Part shown: one piece after another, positions 24,070 through 35,889 of the stretch
Numbering within the stretch: the first letter of the stretch is position 1
Layout: each line of letters begins with the position of its first letter
Assembly (NCBI GenBank): GCA_947000775.1
Contig: CAMQGK010000559.1
Coordinates: 1,544,001-1,608,000 of the forward strand
Length of the DNA stretch: 64,000 nucleotides
Reading direction: 5' to 3'
Source of the DNA: Pterois miles
Lineage: Eukaryota; Chordata; Actinopteri; Perciformes; Scorpaenidae
Notes under the pieces: model-generated
The model's input: the letters and a program-made list of their open reading frames with translations, nothing else
Databases searched by the model: none
What the model was told of the DNA's origin: nothing
Translations under genes and position numbers: made by a program

Positions 24070-25095
24070 TATTGCAATAATTTTCATCAGTGGGCCATAG
24101 GCTCAATCACCATTGTGTTACCTCATTTGGCTACAGATAGTGACTCAATAGATATATATGAAAATCTTCAACATCCCCACTTTAACACTAAATATAACAG
24201 GAACTGAGCAACAACTCAGCAAATCAGCAATTTAACTTCACAACAATCAGATAACACATCCCATTATCACAGTATGTATTTTCTTTGTAAAGTTACAAAT
24301 AATGTTTTTCTTGAATCTGTGATGAGAAAGTGAGGTTTCAGCTCTATTGAAATTTCGGAGGCCTAACTTTGAATGTCATTTTGATTATCTTCATGGCAAT
24401 TGCTGGCATGGCCAAATAGCAGAGTGAAATGGCGAAGCAGTGAGACAACAAGGCATCAGACGGAGCTCCTAGAGCAGGGCCACTCGCCAGATCCCGGCCT
24501 ATTCTTCAAGATCAACATTATGGCAACACTCACTTTAGACTCACCCCCTAAAATCAATAGACCCTGACAAACACCTGCCATGTCAAAGCCATATGAAGAG
24601 CCAGGGGAAAGCACCATGATGTAAATCAGTGGAACACTACAGGGTTTATAGAAATCCCCTCAGAGTGCTGACTCAGATGCTGTACTCTGGCCAACGTCAC
24701 TGTGGCGGGAGAGTGTCCCTCAAAGAGGTCATGGTGAACCTTCACAAAGGCAGTAGGGCATTAGAGACTTATGCGTGATGACTTAGAGCGCTCCATCATG
24801 CTCTCCCTCTCCAAGATGTCTTCACCATTAACAACTTAGGGCTGACCAAGTACACATTGATCCACTTCTCATCGGCTCAGATCACCCAGATGTGAACATT
24901 CCCACTGAGCCAGTGCACCTTGGTCCACCAGGAGGACAAGCTGCGTTGTACGTCCATAAACGCTAAACTAAAACTTGTAAACACATTGTTTTCTCTCAGT
25001 TTCCATACAGACTAGACCTGTCCTTTTCTCACCCAGCTAAAACTTTTCAGAAGTTGCCTCCACAGTGGAAAAACCGTTGGCTGTTTATAGTTACA
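24070..25095. other. Intergenic, no gene recognised
   Basis: Mixed-composition sequence without a recognisable coding exon or repeat family. Confidence 0.5.
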
Positions 25096-25110
25096 GGGAA
25101 AATTGATCTG

Positions 25111-25485
25111 GGCTGCACGGGGGGGTAGGGGTTAGGGCTGTCGCCTCAAAGGAAGAGGGGGGGAGGTTCGATTCCAGCTTGGGGTTTTTCTGTGTGGAGT
25201 TTGAATTTTCTCCCTGTGTAAGGGTGGGTTTTGTCTGGGTCCTCCGGCTCCCCCCCCCCCAAAAAAAAAAAAAGTTTTTTTAATTAAATTAATTAAATAA
25301 ACTGAAGGGGGGGAAGGAGGGGGGGAGGGATGGTTTTTTTTTTATTTTTTTTTTTTTTTTTTGTGGGGGGGGGGGGGGGGTGTCCGGGCTGGGCGTGCCC
25401 TCCCCCCACCCCAACACGGAGGGGGGCGGCGCCCCCCCCCGCCCCCAGGGAGAAGGGGGAGGGAGGGGGGGGGGGGGGGGGGGGG
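25111..25485 (+). mobile_element. V-SINE (DANA/HE1-like) insertion with target duplication
   Basis: The 12-bp direct repeat aaaattgatctg flanks the insertion at 25099-25110 and 25486-25497 (15 bp if the preceding ggg is counted). The interior starts with a tRNA-like head (ggctgcacgg..., gggctgtcgcctcaaagg, then gaggttcgattccagc as B box). The conserved 'ttctgtgtggagtttg' segment of vertebrate V-SINEs follows. From about 25250 the element dissolves into long G, C, A and T runs. That part is either a degenerate tail or poor consensus sequence, so base-level details there should not be trusted. Confidence 0.75.
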
Positions 25486-25499
25486 AAAATTGATCTGTT

Positions 25500-27262
25500 T
25501 CAGAACAATGACGTAAGCCAGCCCAGTGAAAGTCAGTTGCTGCAGGGTTACAACTGTCTGTTGTCATTAACATGGATTAATGATTATTTTGTCAGATGAC
25601 AACATGATCATAAAACAATAATTCACTGCAGTACAGCAGCTTGGGAATAACTGCTGGTTAACAGGTAGTGTTTCTGAGATTCAGTTAAATCTTACATCCT
25701 TGGTCTGTTGTCTGACAAGAGAAACAAAAAAAAAACATGTAAATAAGAACAAATTGTGAATTCAGCTGTATTATAACACGGTATATGTGATCACAGAGGG
25801 CAGAAGGGGACTGAATAGAGGTTGATGACCATAAAATTATGACCATAAAATTATCATTTGGTCTGCTATCCCAGTATTTACCAGATGTTGGCTGCATGTG
25901 CAGGTTTATAGTCAACTGAAAAGAGGATGAATCACGACCTGGATACACTGGTGTGGACACAATATTTGATGTAGCGTAGTTTTGGATGTACTTGCAGTTG
26001 GAACTCGCCTTGGTTGAACTTCCCCTCAGTGCTAATTTACATCCTTATCCTCCCCCACCATAGATCTGTAATCGAGATGCTGTTGAGTAAGAACGTGGTA
26101 ACGAACAAAAGCAGGAAGGAGTTGTTATGCCAGAGGAAAGAAGTGGTTCAGGTGTAAATGCCATCACCACAATGTGATGGCATTTACACAAAATGTACAA
26201 AACTATCTTGAAGATGACTAACTCAATTGGAGGCATGAAATTTGACACAAAAATAACGCTTGTGAATAAACATTTATCACCTGCAAACCAATATACCATC
26301 AACTGCTCAATCAAATCGGTGGTAAAGGACTTAACAGAAATATCTGGGCTTCTTCATGAACACTGTTGACTTCATTCACAGCATATACTATCATCACACA
26401 CATCTGTTACAGCTCACTGAGCTCTCTTTGAATGACATATGTGCAGACTTTATTTACATAAAAGGAAGGAGAAGTTATTTATACTGATGTATGGATAGTT
26501 GTCCACAGTTCCAGATTTGACTACCCAAATTAAAGCAATTACAAGGCGCTTTAAATTTTGTGTCGATTTTGGCAGTCCCTGTGGACAAAAACTGTAGTGT
26601 TTCCGAGCATCAGAGTGCCTTTAGAAAACCATACCTTTTACTGCAGCAGGGTCTGACAGTCTGCCCGACACAGTCCTGGTTCTGGTTACCCTATGCCTCC
26701 CTACAGTGGGCACAGCAATATGGCCTGGGCCTTCAGCAGCGTGGTGTTCATTCTGGCTCCCAGCGAGGCAAAGCTCTGCTCCTGGATGAACGAACAGTCG
26801 CTGCTGCCAGGTATGGAGCTCTTCACCTCAGCTGAAGCTCCAACTGCAGGTCAAATGCAGCAGCAAAGCTGGATCTAGAGTACCCCTCTGGGGTCTGAGC
26901 TGATGGAGTTTCTGGTGAACCTGCATGATTTCATCTGATTTTGCTTGAATCTGACCTGGTGGCACAGATGACAAGCATTAAGGATAACTATATAGAAATA
27001 GCCAATCTTCGTGCTGATGGTCTTGTTTACTTATGTAGGTCATATAGAGCCATCAGTATTAAACAGAGACTCTTAAAAGTTCCTCACAGTAACTTAAAGT
27101 GAAAAATAAGACATCAAATTCAAATTTTATATTTATCATATCAAAGTCAGTTACTCCCATGTAAAAAACAGCACCTGTGTCTTTCACGTGCCCGGCTTTG
27201 TTTCCCTTATCCTGTGAGGCCTACATGTACCATTTTGACATTTCCTTTAATCTTCATTCTAG
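25500..27262. other. b4galnt1 upstream interval; possible non-coding exon
   Basis: The b4galnt1 ATG follows directly on a splice acceptor (cattctag|ATG), so at least one upstream non-coding exon must exist. One candidate donor, CTGCCAG|gtatgg, is at 26810/26811 in a GC-richer stretch (26640-26880). The 91-codon frame overlapping it has no recognisable similarity. The assignment is weak. Confidence 0.25.
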
Positions 27263-30200
27263 ATGCGTGCCAGCTATAAGAAGTGTCTTGGACTGCTGTT
27301 GGTCAGTGGACTACTGCTAGCCCTGTTTCAGGCTTGGAGGCCTGGGACCAGCTCAGTAGTTGACATACGGCCAAGACAGGGAGATCTAATGAAGAAAGTC
27401 CTCGAAGGGAAAATTCAAGACACCCTCAGTGGTATTGCCTACAGTGTAAAGGTGGATGTGGCATGGTGTGTTATTAGCCTGTATGTCTAAATTCTGCTCT
27501 GAAGTCTCATTTTTATACTTAACTCACTCAGTGCCTTTTTTTTTTTTTTCTAATAGTCGTTTGGCTCAAAATACATGTGTGTGTCTGGCTGATAAGGAGA
27601 CCTTTCGCCTGCCGTTCTCCAACATGCTGTTCCCCCACGTGTGGGCCCACAGATTTGATCTGGCCTTCTTAGAGTCCCATCCAGACCCTATTGGCGTGAA
27701 GCGTCACAGAACTCAGGAGTACAGCAACTTTTTGAGGAGGTAAACATCATTCGATGACCATCAGTGTGCACGCCCATGTGTGCTCATGAAAATGTTAGCT
27801 TGACATTCATAAATTTTCCAGTGATGATAACTAGATGATGATTACTTTATAAGATAAGGATTGCCCCCCTGATCCACAAGGTTTAGTCATGAATGAAGTT
27901 TGGCAGGAACCTCTGAGTCATGCTGTTACGAATCAGTTGTCAGCCAACTTAGCACAGTTAACATGCCAGTACACTGAGACTGCTGTCTATTGAAAGGCCT
28001 CACTCACATTGTGGCTGTACACTGGCATGCTTTGCTGTTGTTACTTCATCCTACTTTAGCTTGACTTGCCTGCACCTTTGGTGGTCTATATTTAAATGTC
28101 TGAATTCACACTGAGGGTTTATTTGTAATACCCTTTGTATGGTACTTATCAAGTGCATGGCTTTTTTCTTTAGCATTTCCTGCTTTTCCTAAAAAAAAAT
28201 ATGATTGTGAATGATTGATTAATCATTTTAAATATTTTGATGGGTCCAAAATGAATGTTTTGTTTACCTCTGTGGAAGTTACCTGATATTTGGTTCCCAC
28301 TTTTAACAAGGCTTGTGAGACAATAGTATAATAACGTTGGAACATGTGTTATGTCCATGTCATCAGTAATCAAGTTGCAAGTTAAACATTAGGTGCCTGG
28401 CAACAACTTGTTTTGAAGTGAATGTAATGGGACGGGGGAGGGAGAATGCGACATTTTGTGGTTGACTGTTATCACTAGCACCATTAAGTAACCTGGTCAC
28501 TATCAGCTTTTAGCCAGAGATCCAAATTCAAAGTAGAGGAGTAGAAAGGGGACATAATACAGCTTCTGATCAGACATTTGATTGTCAATAGCCTGCCATT
28601 GTCCTTGCTCTCACCACAGCTATACAGCATACCTGCTTGTCCGCTGCTTGTATTATTTAACCATGCAACCATATAAACATACGACAGTTTAGGTGCAAAC
28701 CTCAAATCAGCAAGCTGGGATTTATGACCTATACTGCAGCCAGCAATCAACATGTTTTGGCTTCACTTTCGGGGTGCTGTCATGTTGTCCATCTTTATAT
28801 ACTGTTCATGGGTTGAACTATTCCTGACATCAATTAAGTTACTCTAAGTAAATAAATAGGACTATGTTGCAGCAATACAGGTACTTTTCTCTCTAATATG
28901 TTTTGTATGTAAAGGTCCTACAATCCTGCAGATGTACTCATTGTAGCTGACGCCAACAGTCCTCTTCAGTATCCTACCCAGGGTGTGGAGGTGCGACCCC
29001 TCAAAACAATCATCATTCCTGGTAACAGCATATTGAACATGACACTACACATGGTATTAAAGCTTGAACATCACGTCTTCACCTATTTTTGGTGCTTCAT
29101 TCTATCCCCAGTGATAATTGCTTTATTTCCATAGGTCTGGGACTTAGAAAAGAAACAGGATCAAACCACACGGTAATGTCTCCATTTTGGGGTTCTCATT
29201 ATGGTTGACAAACACACATTTTCTGGCTAAATGTAAAATGTTTCGTTCACTTTTTCCCCAAAACCATTTCCACCAATGCCATTGGTGTAATAGGCCTATT
29301 TGACAGCAACACTGGGGACATTTGACGTTGCTGCTACAGTGGACGGGGTCTCTATTAAACGAGAAGGAGAGAAGCACATCATACTGTCTAGTCCTCTTCT
29401 CTCCGCTCTCAACAGGCAGCTGCAGTTCATCACCTATACAAACACTGTTTTCCATCCCAAGACAGCAGATATAGGTAATGTTATCATGTGGATAGTATCT
29501 TGACACTAAAATACGTAAGAAATTACAGCTTGGCATGACAATGTATATGAACAACAGTAGAAATATGCACTACTTCATCTCTTTATCACAATTTTGTTCT
29601 GCAGTTCAGTTTGGATCTGAAGGCTATCAGTCATATTTCACCATTAAAGTTGGACATGAAACAGTACCGAAACTTTACAACACTGGATATCAAAAAGGTT
29701 TGTAAGCGGTTATGCCATTATCAGTTTTATTTGATGCAAAGTGTTTGTTGTTTATAGTATATGTTTTTTTGTTGTTGTTTCTAATTAGTGTACAATATCA
29801 GTGCTCTTGTTACCATCGCCACCAAGACTTTTCTACGCTATGACAAACTCAAAGACCTCATTGACAGTATACGGCAATATTATCCCACCGTCACCATAGT
29901 GATAGCAGATGATAACAAACAACCTCAGCCAGTGACTGGACCACACATTGAGCATTACATCATGCCGTTTGGAAAGGTAAAGAAGTGTCACTATGTCTCT
30001 GTGAAGAATCATGCTTTGTGATTATTAACCAGCACGGTTTATATGTGTTGATCCCCTTTCATCTGCTGGCCACAGGGTTGGTTTGCAGGACGGAACCTGG
30101 CAGTGTCTCAAGTGACCACAAAGTATGTGCTCTGGGTGGATGATGATTTTATCTTCACTGCAAACACCAGGTTGGAAAAGATGGTGGATATCTTGGAAGA

Positions 30201-33200
30201 GACCACTCTGGATCTGGTGAGTTGCATGTCCAGAGACAATACAGAGAGAGTGACTACATATTATTGTATCTATAAATACTCCTGTGCTCTTTCCCTCAAC
30301 TCTGATAAGCTCTAGATAAGCTCTTACCCAGTGGGCATATCCGGGCGTGACAGAGAAGTCGATGCCAACATGCCGTAAACTTGCATTCTTTCTAACAGCC
30401 AGCAAAAAGAAGTCTGATTATATAGAAGTCTCTGGGAAAATGAACCTCCTTCTCACTTGATTTATTACCTCAGTAAACATGAGTTTAAGTCTTCTTCTTC
30501 AATACAGCATGATGTTCATTTAGTAAATTATGGTCCCATTTAGAGTCAAATAAACCATAAAGCAGGGTATGCTTGAGGGCGTGGCTACCTTGTGATTGAC
30601 AGGTCACTACCACGGTGTTGTCCAGTCTTGGAGTTGTCTGCGTTTTTGTCTTTCAACTTCAACTGTTTCACAGTGTGTTTTCAGTTCATGAATGTTAATA
30701 TTAACATTTTGGTCACTTAAAAATGTCTTATTTGCATTCAAATTGCTGCAGCGAGGCTCTTATGAGGTCACATCTCCCCAGTCCTGGCTTTACTTCAATG
30801 GCTGCCAGTGAAATACAGGATTCATATTGAGATTTTGTTAAAAATGTACAAGGTTTTCCATAATCAAGCTTCCGGATGCAGTTGTGAGCTTTTACCCACT
30901 TGCCCTTGAGGTCTACTGATTTGGGGCTTTGTTGTCAAAACTCAAAATCAAAGGTGTCTGAGTTTTTACTGTGCTGGCCCTTCTTTGGGCTGTTTTAAAC
31001 ATTTGTAAACCTTGGTATGGTATTAATATGTTGCGGCACTTGTTAGTCTCATATTTTTACTGACTTGTGAAGTACTTGCTGTGGAGGATGTTACATATAT
31101 AGATAAACTTTACATTACCTTACATTGAGAGAGAGTACTGCTTTCCAGCTGCCCAGACATCTGAAGACACGAACTTAACTTCCCTGATGATGCCTCAGGC
31201 TGCAGCTTAATTTAGTTTTTGCTTGTTGCCTTCAGTCTCAGACATTTACAATCAGCAAATGAAACACAGGCTCGGGAGGACTAAGGTTGAGGATTAAGAA
31301 CATTACCATCTCTTTAGTTGCTTTGTCTGTATGTTTAGGATCAATGAGCCTCATGCAAGAAAATTTTCATATTCTTCTTAGCTTTATCTTGCATATCTTT
31401 TTCATATCGCAGGCTTGCAAGTGGGACATGTCAAATTCAGCAAATGCTCCTGACTTCAGATAATAGTGTAAATGACCTACGTGAACATAAATGCCACTTG
31501 TGTAGAAATCATCCTGAGAATTGTGAATTAGTATTAACGACCCAATGAGACCATGTAAGGCTAAACAACCCGCCCCATTCGTCTGTCTCTGCCCTTAAAT
31601 CAACAAGCTGTCTTAAGACATGTTCTCTTCCGAGGGCTGATACACGTCCAAAAGAAGTAAGTCAGTCATGACGTACCTGGTTACACTTCCCATTGACCTT
31701 GTTATATTCAGAGAAAAATTAACTTCAATTAGCACAAAATGTAAGTCATTTTGCAGTTTGAGATGTTCATATTGTTACTGTAGTTCTATACAATAGCATC
31801 AATGGCCAGTTTAAATGAATGATGATATTGTTAGGCTATATGAATACATTTCATATAGCCATTTTATTGTGTGTATACACACACACACACACACACACAC
31901 ACATTTGCAGAGTCGAAAAGGATGGTAACATAATTATGAAGCTAATTTATATTACCTCAAAGTAATGAAATATACAGTCCATAAAAAGGTATGGTTTGGA
32001 TAATAGCAGACTAATTGCATGACTCCTACAACTGGTTTGGACCACTCGCATAATTTGTTTGTACTCAAGAAAACATTCAAAATATGAGAAAACTGGTGAA
32101 TCTGTCAAGTTCTCCTAAATCGCTTGTGTAAGCCACTTAAGAACGAATCTGTTCGTACGAGTGGTTCTTGTATGATACCCACTGTCCTGCAGCATACTGT
32201 GTTCAACCAGTATGGTGAGAATATCGTACTTCATGCTGAACATTAACACTTGAATCTCACACTCATTGTTTCATTTCAAATCCCTGTGCTAAAGTATAGG
32301 GCAAACACTGAAATATGAGTCCTGCTACATACAGACTACAGTTTCTTCAGTACATGTGAAAAGTAGCAGGAAGTTGTGCAATATAAATGAATCAATCCAT
32401 CATGAGTACTTATGATTTTACAGTATCATCACCCACAGTCTGCATTAACAATAACAACTTCCTTCTCCACACCATTATCCACTTTCCTTTATGAACTATG
32501 AAGAAATCAGAGGCAGCGAGTCATTACACACTGTGTCCTCATATATAGGATATTGTCATGCATATGCACAAATCTCTGGCTTACTGGTGCAAGAATATCA
32601 ATATGGTGGTTCAGTGGCTTAAGATACATGTCACAAAACCAAAGCATCAATAAGAAAAAAGATAAGACCTGAAAACTTACTCCATGCCACAAAAATTGAA
32701 AAACTGAAGCATCCCTCCTTTTATATCAGGGACTGGCTCTCATTTTTTGCATTTTGCTGCATGTTGCAGGCTGCATCTGCTTGTTTTTGTTGAAATTGGA
32801 TACTGAGAAGGAGTCATACCACCTGAATATTTCAAGCATGGAAGGACATGTTGAAAACACGTTCGTATTCTGATTGAGTGATATTTCCATCCCATCTGTA
32901 TTAAATAGTTCACTTACAGTCTATGGCTCTAACACATACACTGTATGAAGATGGATTACATGACAGCTCTCCAAAAATGAAGCCAAAACATCTGCATCAC
33001 CCCCTGGTGGCTGGCTACAGTATTGATCATAAACCCAGCCACCTCCATGTTAGTGGATGGGACATGCGGCAAACTAAAGTCAAAGTATACATCAAATAAA
33101 TTATTCCCAAAGTGGTTCCTGTTATTTTAGGTAGTTCTTATCAAGCTCATGTATGTGCAAGAGTTAATTTTTCTGGTAAGTTTGGTTTTAGTTATTTTAT

Positions 33201-34102
33201 GTTATAAAAATGAGGTGAGATGTCTTGACATGTTGCTGACAAGCTGCAGCTGTACTGAGCTCGCGTTGGTTCAGGCAGGTGACCTCAATACAGCGGCTCT
33301 TCTGCCCGATCACTACTGCCCACATTCTGGCTCCGAATGACATAAAAATCTCAAGATGTCAGCTCTCTTTCCAGGATATAAGGGAATGGAGACTTTGTTC
33401 ATCTTTATATATAGTCTGTGCTCTAACACAGTGTGTTATTGTGTGTATACCTACACACTCTTACTTGATGTGTTTATTAGTGTATTGGTTGTCTTATCAT
33501 TGTTGCTGTCTTAATGACTTCAGGTCGGCGGAGCAGTGAGAGAGGTGACAGGTTACACTGCAACATACCGTCACACCATTTCAGTGGAGGAAGGGGGAGA
33601 GGAGGGCGACTGTTTACATATTAGAAATGGTTACTACCATGTCATCGAGGGATTTCCTGACTGTGTGGTAGCTGATGCTGTTATCAATTTCTTCATGGGG
33701 AGGACAGATAAGGTGCGGCAGGCAGGCTTTAACCCCCGCCTGGCACGGCACGGTCATCTGGGTGAGTCTTATCTGTAATGTCTGCGGTCAAATACTGTAT
33801 GTTAACATAGCAATTTACAGTATATTGGCTGTTTTCTCTATGTGGTTACACTGTTGAGTTGAAACTGTTTTTTTTTTTCTGGCACTGTAGAGTTTTTCAT
33901 CGACGCTCTGGGCTCCCTCCACATTGGCTCGTGTAGTGATGTCATTGTAAGCCACGCGTCAAAGATCAACCTGCCGTGGAGTAAAACAGACTCACAAAAG
34001 GCCTACGACAAATTTCGCTATTCATCCTCCAGCGCTGATAATGACATTCATAAGGAAGACTTCTACTTCAAGAATAGGTTCAAGTGCATGACCAGTCACT
34101 GA
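27263..34102 (+). CDS. b4galnt1: Beta-1,4-N-acetylgalactosaminyltransferase 1 (GM2/GD2 synthase)
   Basis: Golgi type II enzyme adding GalNAc to GM3/GD3/lactosylceramide to make GM2/GD2/GA2, a branch point of ganglioside synthesis. Coding exons: 27263-27465 (or -27480), 27557-27739, 28915-29021, 29135-29172, 29294-29474, 29605-29697, 29789-29976, 30076-30216, 33524-33761, 33891-34102. This gives 527 or 532 residues, against 533 in human. Residues about 8-25 are the signal anchor. Family blocks in order: [63 protein letters not shown], the metal-binding YVLWVDDDFIF (about 353-355), LVGGAVREVTGY and FFIDALGSLHIGSCSDV, ending RFKCMTSH. The first donor is uncertain: the strongest-looking site at 27452 is out of phase with the next exon, so 27466 or 27481 is required. 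It is convergent with slc26a10. The a/b paralogue was not assigned. Confidence 0.93.
28690..28815 (-). repeat. Interspersed repeat family C, copy 1 (b4galnt1 intron)
   Basis: Its reverse complement matches 32930-33070: both share 'agatgga', 'acatgacagc', 'aagtgaagccaaaacat' or 'aatgaagccaaaacat', and 'ggctggct.cagtat..tcataaa.cc'. This copy has an internal deletion. Confidence 0.65.
30326..30662 (+). repeat. Interspersed repeat family A, copy 3 (b4galnt1 intron)
   Basis: Begins just 110 bp after the donor of the exon ending at 30216, in the 3.3-kb intron 30217-33523. It shares the family core with 4108-4395 and, inverted, 11957-12341. Confidence 0.75.
30745..31010 (+). repeat. Decayed LINE reverse-transcriptase fragment
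   Basis: The + strand translation, with several stops, resembles the segment just after the reverse-transcriptase core in fish LINEs: 'hydrophobic-L.WLPV..RI.FKILL..YK' is echoed by tcaatggctgccagtgaaat and 'ttcatattgagattttg'. A block echoing 'Y-P-L-RS' follows. It is intronic in b4galnt1 and non-functional. Confidence 0.4.
31876..31903. repeat. (AC)n microsatellite
   Basis: About fourteen AC units in the large b4galnt1 intron. Confidence 0.95.
32930..33070 (+). repeat. Interspersed repeat family C, copy 2 (b4galnt1 intron)
   Basis: Inverted relative to 28690-28815 within the same gene. It includes atctgcatcaccccctggtg and 'ctccatgttagtggatggga', phrases I recognise from abundant percomorph repeats. 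Confidence 0.65.
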
Positions 34103-34952
34103 AACTTGGGCTGTTTGCTTCCTTGTGAGGGAAAAAGGGGAAATTATTGTGGTTTTCAGGTAAAGTGAGGACTGCAGAAAATGATATTGTCATATTGTAC
34201 AGTTTGTTTACTATGGTAGCACTTGCTGTTAAACAGATTGTGTGGACAGATTTTGTTCTGTGAACAGATAATGATTCTTTGGTATGGATAAAAGTATTCT
34301 ACCCTCTTTTCTCTAGCAGACTTAAACGGCCATACACATTGTTACCCTCCAGGAAATGTACTCAGAGTATCATGTTTTGTATTGCTTTTCACGCCAGCAA
34401 CAGCCATGGCTGGAAGAATTATGTTACTGGGTTGTCCGTACCATTTTCGTGAATGCGACAATTCAGAAACTCCTGGAGGGAATTTTTCAAATTTGGGACA
34501 AATATCCACTTGGACTCAAGGATGAACCAAACAGTGACATTCAGTGTTGAGAAATGAAACGCAAAGTGCCAAAAATTGTAGTCTTAGAGTCAGTCCCCAT
34601 AGATCCCTGTATTAAAATGCCCAACTTTACAGCAGAAGTACAATGTAAGTAAAATCTTTAGAGCCTGGTACAAAAACACAGATTTTTTTATGGCTCACCT
34701 GTTTAAATGATATAAAGGCTTAAAGTTTGGCATAATGAAGGCGTGGCCACTTTGAGTGACAGGTGGGTGGGATTCACCTCTTTGCCCCTTTTTGGATCAG
34801 TTGTGACTTACGCTCTGACAGCACTGCCAACATGACGACAGCGAGAGCGACCCACTTTGACCTTCACAGCGGCTCTTCAGAAACCTGTGGGTGACTTCAC
34901 GGAGACTACAGTCTATGGGATGAACTGATTACATTTTTGTGGTCAAAGGTCA

Positions 34953-34967
34953 GGGTCACTGTGACCT
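34953..34967. promoter_or_regulatory. ERE-like palindrome GGGTCActgTGACCT
   Basis: The core GGTCActgTGACC (34954-34966) is the consensus oestrogen response element inverted repeat with 3-bp spacer. Two further half-sites, TGGTCA (34940-34945) and AGGTCA (34947-34952), precede it as a direct repeat spaced by one base (DR1). Binding is not shown. Confidence 0.5.
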
Positions 34968-35072
34968 CAAGTCTGAACCATTCTCGTAAATTGTCCTTCT
35001 TCAAATTTGGCACAACCATCCACATGGAGTAAAGGATGAACAGATTAGACTTAGACTAGTGGTCAACGGTCA

Positions 35073-35087
35073 AGGTCACAGTGACCT
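35073..35087. promoter_or_regulatory. Perfect consensus ERE AGGTCAcagTGACCT
   Basis: An exact 15-bp match to the AGGTCAnnnTGACCT palindrome, 120 bp downstream of the first, in the next repeat monomer. The upstream half-sites are partly decayed (TGGTCA, CGGTCA). Confidence 0.55.
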
Positions 35088-35875
35088 CACGTCTATCCCA
35101 TTGAATGCAGAGAGGGAGTTTCTTCAGATTTGGCACAAAAATCCACTCAAGGATGTACTGATTAGAATTTGTGGTCAAAACACGTTTTTGGCCGTAACTC
35201 AAGAATTCATATGCTAATTGTGACAATTTTACCCAAATGTTTAACAGGATAATGTTATGAAGGGATGACATTTTGGACAGACAGGAACATTAACTGCAAC
35301 TTGACTAAAGGCTGACAACTGTGAGGCAGTAATTGTAGGGTTTTTTAATGCACTGTGTTGATTATTTACTGTGACTTCTAAAGGATAAAAGAACACAATC
35401 TTATTTAGTTCTGGACACACCGAAATGCTGTAGACGGTTGACCAATGCAGCTGAATGTGATGTTCTCTACATCAGTGGTTCCCACACACAGCCCTACCAG
35501 ACAGGCTGAAGTACTGTAAACGCCCTGTTGAATAGATGAGGTGGACTTCCTGAAATTGTTAATAATTAATCACAGAGACAACAAGAGTGGAGTATCTGTG
35601 GCTGCGTGTATGAATTCACACAAGACAGAAGTAGTGATCCTGTTATCGTTAGTGGGTTTTTTTGTCTCTGTGCTGTCGGCCTGTCATAGCCATAACCATA
35701 TTGCTGTGTTGATTACCCTCCGAAACACAAACCTGCGAATATATTTTATATTTTCTTTAGCAGATCATAATTTTTAGCTTTCATCCACCCTGTTGGCAAT
35801 CATTAATATACAGTTCATTTAATACTGTCAAATGTATCTTATCTAAAATATGAAATGACCCCACCAACACCTGAT

Positions 35876-35881
35876 AATAAA
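35876..35881 (+). terminator. b4galnt1: Candidate b4galnt1 polyadenylation signal
   Basis: AATAAA about 1.77 kb after the stop. A later AATAAA near 36473 is also possible. The choice is a guess. Confidence 0.35.
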
Positions 35882-35889
35882 ACAACAAA

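Larger units (their letters stand above)
34420..35280 (+). repeat. Tandem/dispersed repeat block with nuclear-receptor half-sites
   Basis: Degenerate monomers of about 110-120 bp recur here, each with 'ttcaaatttggcacaa.atccac..gga.t.aaggatgaac.gatt' followed by 'tggtcaa.ggtca'. Clear monomers precede 34941, 35061 and 35173. A partial one covers 34430-34545. A different repeat segment (about 34560-34900, with 'gcgtggccactttgagtgacagg') interrupts the series. The block starts 318 bp after the b4galnt1 stop, so it probably lies in its 3' UTR. Confidence 0.7.

Noticed and set aside
25289..25599. Overlapping Gly/Pro-rich frames on both strands
   Set aside because: They are translations of the homopolymer-rich V-SINE interior.
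26560..26878. Possible small coding gene upstream of b4galnt1
   Set aside because: There are two overlapping frames, no recognisable domain and no downstream exon in phase. At most it is a non-coding exon.
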